NCBI GenBank assembly: GCA_947382415.1
Contig: CANCYO010000002.1
Span: 62,001-126,000, forward strand
Direction of reading: 5' to 3'
DNA length: 64,000 nucleotides
From: an uncultured Lachnospiraceae bacterium
Lineage (GTDB): Bacteria > Bacillota > Clostridia > Lachnospirales > Lachnospiraceae
Position 1 is the stretch's first letter. The number at the start of each line of letters is the position of its first letter. The translations under genes and the position numbers were made by a program. Positions 35,980 through 41,890 of this stretch are shown piece after piece. Under the pieces are notes generated by a model. It ran no database searches, was not told the origin of the DNA, and saw nothing but the letters and a program-made list of their open reading frames with translations.

Positions 35980-36132
35980 AAATCTGTAGACAGTTGTAGA
36001 CAGCCATCCAAGTTTCTCTATGATGGGGAATGCCTGCAAAAGACTCTGGATGCCTTGAATACATTGCTTCGGGAGAAGGTATTTGACCGATTTGAGGCAT
36101 GGGGGCATGACGAAGATATTCGCTATGACTAA
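35980..36132 (+). pseudogene. 3' fragment of an unidentified gene
   Basis: Fifty codons are open from a TGA at 35977 to a TAA at 36130, ending FDRFEAWGHDEDIRYD. There is no start codon or ribosome binding site, and the frame contains the GTAGACAG motifs. It looks like the tail of a gene whose front has been lost. The family was not recognised. Confidence 0.35.
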
Positions 36133-36173
36133 ACATCATATAAATAGCGGCTCACTAAAATGGTGAAAAAGTC

Positions 36174-36202
36174 TTGCCTCCTGCCGCCAGATGTGCTATA
36201 TT
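36174..36202 (+). promoter_or_regulatory. Antitoxin RNA promoter, copy 1
   Basis: TTGCCT (36174-36179), 17 bases, TATATT (36197-36202). Transcription would start near 36209. Confidence 0.7.
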
Positions 36203-36208
36203 AGACAT

Positions 36209-36307
36209 AGAAAAGGAGCAACCGCCCACAAGAGTGGTTAGCCTCCCAAGTTAATGCTTACGAATAAGCCTACCTGCACGGCCAAGTACAAGGTAGGCTT
36301 ATTTATT
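36209..36307 (+). ncRNA. Antisense antitoxin RNA, copy 1
   Basis: A short RNA of about 95-100 bases is predicted from the promoter at 36174 to a strong terminator: AATAAGCCTACCT (36263-36275) pairs perfectly with AGGTAGGCTTATT (36291-36303). Its 3' end overlaps the stop codon and 3' end of the minus-strand toxin gene. It also contains CCTCCC (36242-36247), complementary to the toxin Shine-Dalgarno GGGAGG. The 5' segment GGAGCAACC...AGCCTCCC is shared with the 5' end of the toxin mRNA. The layout matches type I antitoxins such as RatA or par RNA II. Confidence 0.7.
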
Positions 36308-36398
36308 TCCGCTTGTTGTTCCTATCTATGTAGGCAAGCAGTGCTATGAGAAAAGTACCACCAAGAAATAATAGGCTTAATACTTCATATATTCCCAT
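36303..36398 (-). CDS. Type I toxin, 31-residue holin-like membrane peptide, copy 1
   Basis: The peptide starts MGIYEVLSLLFLGGTFLIAL and ends in a basic tail (DRNNKRK). One membrane helix followed by a charged tail, and the start MxxYExLxL, match the putative holin-like toxin (Hol-Tox, Fst/TxpA-like) group of type I toxins, which damage the membrane when overproduced. The Shine-Dalgarno AAGGGAGG (36414-36407) is eight bases from the ATG and can be masked by CCTCCCT in the 5' leader (36434-36428, seven pairs, 14-base loop). The gene has its own promoter at 36497-36469 and overlaps the antisense RNA at its 3' end. Too short for usual gene finders. Confidence 0.82.
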   Translation of the reverse strand: MGIYEVLSLLFLGGTFLIALLAYIDRNNKRK

Positions 36399-36468
36399 CC
36401 GCACCACCTCCCTTCTTTTTCAAGTTCAGGGAGGCTACCACCTTGCAACACGGTTGCTCCATATCGAC

Positions 36469-36497
36469 AATATAACACAACTTCCCTTATCGGGCAA
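36469..36497 (-). promoter_or_regulatory. Toxin promoter, copy 1
   Basis: On the minus strand TTGCCC (36497-36492), 17 bases, TATATT (36474-36469). The toxin mRNA would start near 36462 and has a leader of about 60 bases. Confidence 0.7.
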
Positions 36498-36666
36498 TAT
36501 TATTTTCTTTGGGCAAGTGAGAAAGATAAAAGGATTCAATATTTTGAAAGCGCGGAAGAATATCATTTGCTTGTGTAAGCTCAATCTTTTTAAGTCTATC
36601 ATTTATTGGCTTTAACTTTTTATCAAGCATATCAGAAATTGCAAGTAATAATTCATTATCTGTCAT
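36487..36666 (-). CDS. Small coiled-coil protein, C-terminally truncated
   Basis: The 59-residue product starts MTDNELLLAISDMLDKKLKP and contains ILPRFQNIES. This resembles small coiled-coil proteins common in Clostridia mobile elements, which in full length continue after an ESCYxSTYxRY-like segment. Here the frame breaks into SHLPKENNIAR, whose last codons come from the edge of the 328-bp repeat, so the end is probably artificial. GAGAGGGTG precedes the ATG. The function of the family is unknown; recognition is from memory and moderate. Confidence 0.6.
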   Translation of the reverse strand: MTDNELLLAISDMLDKKLKPINDRLKKIELTQANDILPRFQNIESFYLSHLPKENNIAR

Positions 36667-36682
36667 ATGTCTGCACCCTCTC

Positions 36683-36705
36683 TATGTGAGGTAATATATC
36701 ACATA
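36683..36705. promoter_or_regulatory. Palindrome upstream of the truncated coiled-coil gene
   Basis: TATGTGA (36683-36689) and TCACATA (36699-36705) form a perfect dyad with a nine-base spacer, in the promoter region of the minus-strand gene. It may be an operator. Confidence 0.4.
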
Positions 36706-36746
36706 TTGGATGTAAAGTCTATTTATTTATCAAAATGTTTGGGGGA

Positions 36747-36803
36747 AATATTATTTTGCTTTGAGCAAATATCAGGCAAACATACCTGATAAGTGTGGTG
36801 AAT
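36747..36803. repeat. 57-bp imperfect repeat, copy 1
   Basis: About 80-85 percent identical by eye to 37151-37207, around AGCAAATATCAGGCAAA. Here it is separated from toxin-antitoxin copy 1 by 240 bases that include the coiled-coil gene; in copy 2 it adjoins the repeat directly. Confidence 0.7.
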
Positions 36804-36828
36804 CCCTAAACAAAATGATGCAAAAATC

Positions 36829-36857
36829 TTGCGTCCTGCCGCCAGATGTGCTATATT
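36829..36857 (+). promoter_or_regulatory. Antitoxin RNA promoter, copy 2
   Basis: TTGCGT (36829-36834), 17 bases, TATATT (36852-36857). The -35 differs from copy 1 by one base (C to G), which may weaken it. Confidence 0.65.
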
Positions 36858-36863
36858 AGACAT

Positions 36864-36962
36864 AGAAAAGGAGCAACCGCCCACAAGAGTGGTTAGCCTC
36901 CCAAGTTAATGCTTACGAATAAGCCTACCTGCACGGCCAAGTACAAGGTAGGCTTATTTATT
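36864..36962 (+). ncRNA. Antisense antitoxin RNA, copy 2
   Basis: Same sequence as copy 1 (terminator stem 36918-36930 with 36946-36958). Because both toxin mRNAs are identical, either antitoxin RNA could act on either toxin. Confidence 0.68.
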
Positions 36963-37053
36963 TCCGCTTGTTGTTCCTATCTATGTAGGCAAGCAGTGCT
37001 ATGAGAAAAGTACCACCAAGAAATAATAGGCTTAATACTTCATATATTCCCAT
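36958..37053 (-). CDS. Type I toxin, 31-residue holin-like membrane peptide, copy 2
   Basis: Identical to the gene at 36303-36398, including its Shine-Dalgarno sequence, masking leader and overlap with the antisense RNA. The membrane helix is LSLLFLGGTFLIALLAYI. Two intact identical copies suggest a recent duplication or gene conversion. Confidence 0.82.
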   Translation of the reverse strand: MGIYEVLSLLFLGGTFLIALLAYIDRNNKRK

Positions 37054-37123
37054 CCGCACCACCTCCCTTCTTTTTCAAGTTCAGGGAGGCTACCACCTTG
37101 CAACACGGTTGCTCCATATCGAC

Positions 37124-37152
37124 AATATAACACAACTTCCCTTATCGGGCAA
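37124..37152 (-). promoter_or_regulatory. Toxin promoter, copy 2
   Basis: On the minus strand TTGCCC (37152-37147), 17 bases, TATATT (37129-37124), the same as copy 1. Confidence 0.7.
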
Positions 37153-37207
37153 TATTATTTTGTTTTCAGCAAATATCAGGCAAATACACCTGATAAAAGG
37201 GGTGATT
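37151..37207. repeat. 57-bp imperfect repeat, copy 2
   Basis: Partner of 36747-36803; its first 11 bases overlap the end of the 328-bp repeat. Confidence 0.7.
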
Positions 37208-37281
37208 CAGATTAAGAGACCGTTTGTAGACACGCCGTAGACAGCGTACTTTCCTCCTTGATTTTATCGGCTTTTCGGGGC

Positions 37282-37311
37282 GTCACCCAGTCCGATTCCC
37301 ATCAGCAGTTT
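37282..37311 (+). repeat. Decayed copy of the tRNA-Thr 3' end (attachment-site remnant)
   Basis: GTCACCCAGTCCGATTCCC and then TCAGCAG match the last 30 bases of tRNA-Thr (about 35892-35920), with one indel and a few changes. TCCGATTCCC and TCAGCAG are exact. It marks the likely far end of an element once integrated at the tRNA. Confidence 0.7.
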
Positions 37312-37334
37312 GTTTTAAAGGCAATACTTCTGCA

Positions 37335-37363
37335 TTGTAAAATGTATTGCTGAATGTTATAAT
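37335..37363 (+). promoter_or_regulatory. Promoter of the small lipoprotein gene
   Basis: TTGTAA (37335-37340), 17 bases, perfect TATAAT (37358-37363). Confidence 0.65.
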
Positions 37364-37449
37364 AAACAGCAAGGTAAATTGCGCAGAATTGCAGTTTGTA
37401 TGATTAGGACTCATAAGACTTGCATGTATAGGGGGATGAGAGAAAAACT

Positions 37450-37731
37450 ATGAAAAGGAAAATGATAACGGCATTATTGGCAGTGATCATGGCGGCATCC
37501 ACTATTTTTGGAGGATGCGGCGTACCAAAGGAGAGTGGCGGAAGAGCGGATAGCATAGAGCAGACGAGAGAATCCCGGGAGACTGAATTATTGAAATTTT
37601 TTCGTGTAGATGAGTTGAGGCGATTGGTCAGATCGGAGGATTTGACATTGGGCATTTGGTCCGAGCATAAATATGACGAGTTTGGCAATGAAATAAAATG
37701 TAGTTGGTACGTGCCTGTAGCGAGGAGTTAG
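37450..37731 (+). CDS. Small lipoprotein, probably truncated
   Basis: The 93-residue product has a lipoprotein signal peptide (MITALLAVIMAASTIFGGC, lipobox FGGC) and about 70 further residues ending YDEFGNEIKCSWYVPVARS. The YDEFGN motif is frequent in RHS-like or longer lipoproteins, suggesting that the C terminus has been cut short. It has its own promoter, and a strong terminator lies 25 bases after the stop. Family and function were not recognised. Confidence 0.6.
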   Translation: MKRKMITALLAVIMAASTIFGGCGVPKESGGRADSIEQTRESRETELLKFFRVDELRRLVRSEDLTLGIWSEHKYDEFGNEIKCSWYVPVARS

Positions 37732-37756
37732 CATTATAAAATAGCATGACCATAAG

Positions 37757-37790
37757 CGGGAATCTGAAAACAGGTTCCCGATTTTTTTTT
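37757..37790 (+). terminator. Terminator of the small lipoprotein gene
   Basis: CGGGAATCTG (37757-37766) pairs with CAGGTTCCCG (37771-37780, one G-U), loop AAAA, then nine Ts. Confidence 0.92.
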
Positions 37791-37944
37791 AAATGTGTAT
37801 AATTTTTGTGAATCTGATTAAAAGTCATTTACAAAACATTATTGGGGAAACGGATAAATAAACATAGCAGGCATACAAAAAGTATGATATTCTTTATGGA
37901 AAGACAGATATTTTTAACAGTTTTGCATGAGCAGGAGGAAGACT

Positions 37945-38661
37945 ATGGATCGCGGACGGACAGTGCAGGTCATAGCCAGAATTCATACGGATTTTCCCGC
38001 TAAATTTGGCATCCCAAGGCAGAGCGGTCTGGTGCCGGAGCTTGTGGGAGAGATTATATTTGAACCGGAATTCCGCAGGCCGGAGGCGCTTTTGGGCATA
38101 GAAGAGTTCTCTCATCTGTGGCTTCTGTGGGAATTCTCTGAGGTTAAGCGTGAGAGCTGGTCGGCCACCGTCTGCCCGCCCAGGCTGGGAGGCAGAGAGA
38201 AACGGGGGGTATTTGCCACACGGTCGCCTTTTCGGCCCAATTCCATCGGTCTTTCCTGCGTAAAGCTGGAACAGGTGATTCTGGAGGGGGAGGAGGCGCC
38301 AAAACTGATCGTGTCCGGCGTTGATCTGTTGGATGGGACGCCTGTCTATGATATCAAGCCCTATCTGCCCTATACGGACGCTCATCCTGAGGCGGAGGGG
38401 GGATTCGGACAGGCGCACAGAGAGGACGGGATCAGAGTCGTATTCCCCGAAGCGTTGTCAGAGAGACTTCCGGAGGACAAGAGGGAGGCTGTTTTACATG
38501 TATTGCAGCAGGATCCCAGAGCTGCCTACAACAAACAGCCGGACTATTGTTATGGCATGGAATTCGCAGATTATGATATTCGCTTTACCGTGGAAAATGA
38601 TACGCTCACAGTCTGCGATGTCATTGCCGCTAAGGGGCAGGATTTCGAGCGGATCAAATAA
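37945..38661 (+). CDS. trmO: tRNA (t6A37) N6-methyltransferase TrmO (TsaA/YaeB family)
   Basis: TrmO methylates N6-threonylcarbamoyladenosine at position 37 of tRNA-Thr(GGU) using S-adenosylmethionine; a tRNA-Thr with this anticodon lies 2 kb upstream, probably by chance. The 238-residue protein has the characteristic beta-barrel segment with GVFATRSPFRPNSIGLS, and DLLDGTPVYDIKPYLPY. The start MDRGRTVQVIARI is preceded by AGGAGGAAG, better than an ATG 18 bases upstream. A C-terminal domain of about 80 residues (from RVVFPEALSERL) is the usual second domain of the family. Confidence 0.93.
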   Translation: MDRGRTVQVIARIHTDFPAKFGIPRQSGLVPELVGEIIFEPEFRRPEALLGIEEFSHLWLLWEFSEVKRESWSATVCPPRLGGREKRGVFATRSPFRPNSIGLSCVKLEQVILEGEEAPKLIVSGVDLLDGTPVYDIKPYLPYTDAHPEAEGGFGQAHREDGIRVVFPEALSERLPEDKREAVLHVLQQDPRAAYNKQPDYCYGMEFADYDIRFTVENDTLTVCDVIAAKGQDFERIK

Positions 38662-38704
38662 AACGGGTCGGATGGGGCATGTCAGGGGAACGGCATTTAC
38701 TAGG

Positions 38705-39139
38705 TTATTTATTCCATTGCAAATGTTCCCGCATCAGCTCCCTGCAGAGCGTATAGATATCCCAGCGTATATTGGCCGGGGTGATCACTGCCTTGAGTCC
38801 GACGGGAGCAATGCCCGCATTGCGGTAGGCTGCCAGAAAAATATCCAGCGCGTCCGGGTCAAGTCCGCAGAATATCATTATTTCGACTGACGGCATGATG
38901 TCGCCCGGACATGGGGTTCTCTCAGGGACGATACCGCCTGGCATTCCTGTGATCTGTGCCAGATGCCCCAATGGTTTTCCGAAATCTTTTGGTTCTATGA
39001 CGATGGGTTGTATCTCCAGTGACATGCATAATTGCCGGATCGCGGCAAGTTTTTGACCGTTTATCTGAATCAGCAGCAGCTTTTTGCTGTTGTTTTTGTT
39101 GTGGGTGTCGGGTCTGCCCTTTTTTCCTGTTTTTGCCAT
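38705..39139 (-). CDS. DUF3783-type protein
   Basis: The 144-residue protein starts MAKTGKKGRPDTHNKNNSKK, a basic, disordered lead. It ends with a domain whose tail reads PVGLKAVITPANIRWDIYTL, matching DUF3783 proteins of Clostridia. The middle includes EIMIFCGLDPDALDIFLAAYR. The function is unknown. The start is uncertain; a Met five residues earlier (39154) is possible and neither has a clear ribosome binding site. It runs opposite to its neighbours. Confidence 0.7.
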   Translation of the reverse strand: MAKTGKKGRPDTHNKNNSKKLLLIQINGQKLAAIRQLCMSLEIQPIVIEPKDFGKPLGHLAQITGMPGGIVPERTPCPGDIMPSVEIMIFCGLDPDALDIFLAAYRNAGIAPVGLKAVITPANIRWDIYTLCRELMREHLQWNK

Positions 39140-39259
39140 TGTCTTCACTCTCATTGTATTTTATTGCGTACGCCGTGCATATTATAACAGAATGTACGGA
39201 TTCGGGCAACGGCCGGGAACCATTTTAATGCTGCCCGATAGAGGAAGGAGCGTTTTAAA

Positions 39260-40216
39260 ATGAAGATGGTGTTTGAATTTTTATTGTTGGCCTTGGGTTT
39301 TGTGCTTTTGATCAAGGGGGCGGACTGGTTTGTGGAGGGAGCCTCCAAAATCGCGGACAAATTCGGCATCCCGCAGATCGTCATCGGTCTGACCATTGTC
39401 GCCATGGGAACTTCGCTGCCGGAGGCGGCTGTGAGTATTTCCGCGGCTCTGAAGGGGAATGCGGAGATCACCATCGGCAATGTGGTGGGCAGTAACATTC
39501 TGAATGTGCTCATCATTCTGGGCCTCACCTCTGTGATCCGCGCAGTGGCGGTAAAAAAGAATACGATTCGCATAGAGATACCTTTTACCATGGCAGTCAC
39601 CGCGCTTTTAGCGTTTCAGGGGCTGGCAGATCATCAGATCAGCCGTGTGGAAGGGGCTGCTCTCTGGGGACTGATGATCGTGTATCTGCTGTATCTGGTA
39701 TGGGTGTCAAAGACGGACAAGGATGCGATTGAGGAGGCTCCGACGGCAGACGGGAAGGAATCACTCTTAAGGATGATCTTCATGGTGCTTGCAGGCTCGG
39801 GCATGATCGTGCTGGGCAGCGATGTATCTGTGGACGCGGCCACCGCCATCGCTACGGGCTTTGGCATGAGCGAGCGCCTGATCGGTCTGACTATCGTGGC
39901 GTTGGGCACTTCCCTGCCGGAGCTGGTGACAAGCTGTACTGCGGCTGTAAAAGGCAAGGCAGACATCGCCGTGGGCAATATCGTAGGCAGCAATATCTTT
40001 AACATTCTCTTTGTGGTGGGAACCGCCGCCCTGATCACGCCGGTGCCCTACAGTGCAAATTTTTTGGTGGACAGCATTGTGGCCGTGGCGGCCATGGTGC
40101 TGCTGCTGGTGTGTGTGTTTCCGAAAAAGAGATTGGGACGCGCCGGAGGAGGCGTGATGTTGGCGGGATATTTTGCTTATTTTGTCTATCTTTTACAATC
40201 TGCGGCAGTCATATGA
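39260..40216 (+). CDS. Calcium/sodium antiporter (CaCA family, YrbG-like)
   Basis: The 318-residue exchanger has about ten membrane segments arranged as an inverted repeat. Both alpha repeats are plain: GLTIVAMGTSLPEAAVS with IGNVVGSNILNVLIILG, and GLTIVALGTSLPELVTS with VGNIVGSNIFNILFVVG. The Glu in each GTSLPE motif and the Asn in each GSN motif form the ion sites. It exchanges Na+ or H+ for Ca2+ across the cytoplasmic membrane; the direction and partner ion are not known. AGGAAGGAG precedes the ATG. Confidence 0.93.
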   Translation: MKMVFEFLLLALGFVLLIKGADWFVEGASKIADKFGIPQIVIGLTIVAMGTSLPEAAVSISAALKGNAEITIGNVVGSNILNVLIILGLTSVIRAVAVKKNTIRIEIPFTMAVTALLAFQGLADHQISRVEGAALWGLMIVYLLYLVWVSKTDKDAIEEAPTADGKESLLRMIFMVLAGSGMIVLGSDVSVDAATAIATGFGMSERLIGLTIVALGTSLPELVTSCTAAVKGKADIAVGNIVGSNIFNILFVVGTAALITPVPYSANFLVDSIVAVAAMVLLLVCVFPKKRLGRAGGGVMLAGYFAYFVYLLQSAAVI

Positions 40217-40265
40217 GCAGCACTGTGGATTCCTTGCGGATTCTGCAAAAACACAGGGATTGTGG

Positions 40266-40295
40266 TTGCATAGAGTCCGGCAGGGATGGTATAAT
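40266..40295 (+). promoter_or_regulatory. Promoter of malQ
   Basis: TTGCAT (40266-40271), 18 bases, perfect TATAAT (40290-40295) with an extended TGG just before it. Confidence 0.7.
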
Positions 40296-40334
40296 ATCTT
40301 TACTTAAGGTATGAATTTCGGAGGACAGGAAGAA

Positions 40335-41816
40335 ATGAGACAACAGGGAATCTTGATGCCGATCTCCAGCATTCCGTCTGCGTACGGCATCGGAACCTTT
40401 GGAAAGGAAAGCTATCGCTTTGTGGATTTTTTGCAGGAGGCGGGACAGAAGCTGTGGCAGATTCTGCCTTTAGGCCCCACAAGCTATGGAGACTCACCCT
40501 ATCAGGCCTTTTCCACTTTTGCGGGGAATCCCTATTTTATCGATCTGGAGCTTTTGATCGAGGAAGGATATCTCACGAAGGAGGAATGCGATTCCTGCGA
40601 TTTTGGGCAGGATGTTCACTCTATTGATTACGAGAAGCTGTATTATGCCAGATTTCCGGTGCTGCGAAAGGCTTATGAGCGCAGTTTTTCCTCCGTAAAA
40701 AAGAAGGAAGAGTATCGGGCCTTTACCGGAAAGAATGCCCACTGGCTGGAGGATTACGCTCTTTTTATGGCGGTGAAGGATCATTTCGGGGGAGTCTGCT
40801 TTATCCGGTGGGACGAGGATATCTGTCTGCGCAAAAAGTCCGCCCTCTCGAAATACCGGAGCATGTTGAAGGAAGAGATCAATTTCTATAAATTCCAACA
40901 GTACCTGTTTTTTATGCAGTGGAAAGCGCTTAAGAGCTATGCCAACGAACGGGGGATTGAGATTGTTGGGGATATCCCCATCTATGTGTCTTTTGACAGC
41001 GCGGACACCTGGGCCGATCCCAGACTGTTTCAGATGGATGAAAAGGGTTATCCCACCAGCGTGGCCGGATGTCCGCCGGACTATTTTTCCGAGGACGGGC
41101 AGCTTTGGGGCAATCCGCTCTATGACTGGGAGTATCACAAGAGTACGGGCTATGAGTGGTGGATGCGGCGTTTTGCCCAGTGCTTTGATCTTTATGATGT
41201 GGTGCGCATCGACCATTTCCGGGGATTTGACGAGTATTGGGCGGTGCCCTACGGCGACGCTACCGCGGTGGGCGGAAAATGGGTGAAGGGGCCCGGTTAT
41301 GATCTGTTTGCGGTGATGAAGAAGCAGCTTGGTAAGAAGAAGGTGATCGCGGAGGATCTGGGTTTCATGACGGACAGTGTCAGGAAACTGGTGAAAAAGA
41401 CCGGTTTTCCCAATATGAAGATTCTGCAGTTTGCCTTTGAGGCAGGTGGGGAGAGCGAGTATCTGCCCTACCGCTATGACAAAAACTGTGTGGTTTATAC
41501 CGGCACCCACGACAATGACACTATGGTGGGATTTTTGAAACAGATGCCCAAGAAGGACATCCGGTTTTTAAAAAAATATCTGAATTGTAAGAAGGATAAG
41601 AATCTGTGCAGGGAGATCATCCGGGCAGGAATGGCCAGTGTGGCGGACACCGTGATCATTCCCATGCAGGACTGGCTGGAGCTGGACAACTCGGCCCGCA
41701 TCAATATCCCTTCCACGCTGGGCGAGAACTGGAAATGGCGCATGGACTCCGGGGCTTTGTCCCATAAGCTGGCCAGACAGATTTATAAGATGACAAAATT
41801 ATACGGAAGGATTTGA
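40335..41816 (+). CDS. malQ: 4-alpha-glucanotransferase (GH77)
   Basis: MalQ transfers glucan segments between maltodextrins during starch, glycogen and maltose use. The 493-residue protein is full length for the bacterial amylomaltase type. Catalytic residues are nucleophile Asp293 (VVRIDHFRGF), acid/base Glu340 (VIAEDLG) and Asp393 (GTHDND). The start MRQQGILMP is preceded by AGGACAGGAAG; the in-frame start 24 bases upstream is rejected. The gene has its own promoter and no other glycan genes adjoin it. Confidence 0.96.
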   Translation: MRQQGILMPISSIPSAYGIGTFGKESYRFVDFLQEAGQKLWQILPLGPTSYGDSPYQAFSTFAGNPYFIDLELLIEEGYLTKEECDSCDFGQDVHSIDYEKLYYARFPVLRKAYERSFSSVKKKEEYRAFTGKNAHWLEDYALFMAVKDHFGGVCFIRWDEDICLRKKSALSKYRSMLKEEINFYKFQQYLFFMQWKALKSYANERGIEIVGDIPIYVSFDSADTWADPRLFQMDEKGYPTSVAGCPPDYFSEDGQLWGNPLYDWEYHKSTGYEWWMRRFAQCFDLYDVVRIDHFRGFDEYWAVPYGDATAVGGKWVKGPGYDLFAVMKKQLGKKKVIAEDLGFMTDSVRKLVKKTGFPNMKILQFAFEAGGESEYLPYRYDKNCVVYTGTHDNDTMVGFLKQMPKKDIRFLKKYLNCKKDKNLCREIIRAGMASVADTVIIPMQDWLELDNSARINIPSTLGENWKWRMDSGALSHKLARQIYKMTKLYGRI

Positions 41817-41844
41817 GGTTTCCGGTCATATAGTTTACCAAGGA

Positions 41845-41873
41845 TTGAAAGGTTTGGATTTCAATAATATACC
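41845..41873 (+). promoter_or_regulatory. Promoter of the flotillin gene
   Basis: TTGAAA (41845-41850), 17 bases, TATACC (41868-41873), just ahead of AGGAGG and the start codon. Confidence 0.55.
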
Positions 41874-41890
41874 TTAAAGGAGGAAACAGT

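Larger units (their letters stand above)
36179..36506. repeat. 328-bp direct repeat, copy 1 (type I toxin-antitoxin locus)
   Basis: Identical base for base to 36834-37161 as far as can be read by eye. Similarity continues leftward at lower identity to about 36157. It contains a complete toxin gene and antisense RNA. Confidence 0.92.
36834..37161. repeat. 328-bp direct repeat, copy 2 (type I toxin-antitoxin locus)
   Basis: Identical to 36179-36506, offset 655 bases. Confidence 0.92.

Noticed and set aside
36346..37240. Two plus-strand open frames (36346-36615 and 37001-37240) starting MRKVPPRNNRLNTSY
   Set aside because: They are antisense to the 31-residue toxin genes and their upstream leaders, start without a ribosome binding site, and are alike only because they lie in the 328-bp repeat.
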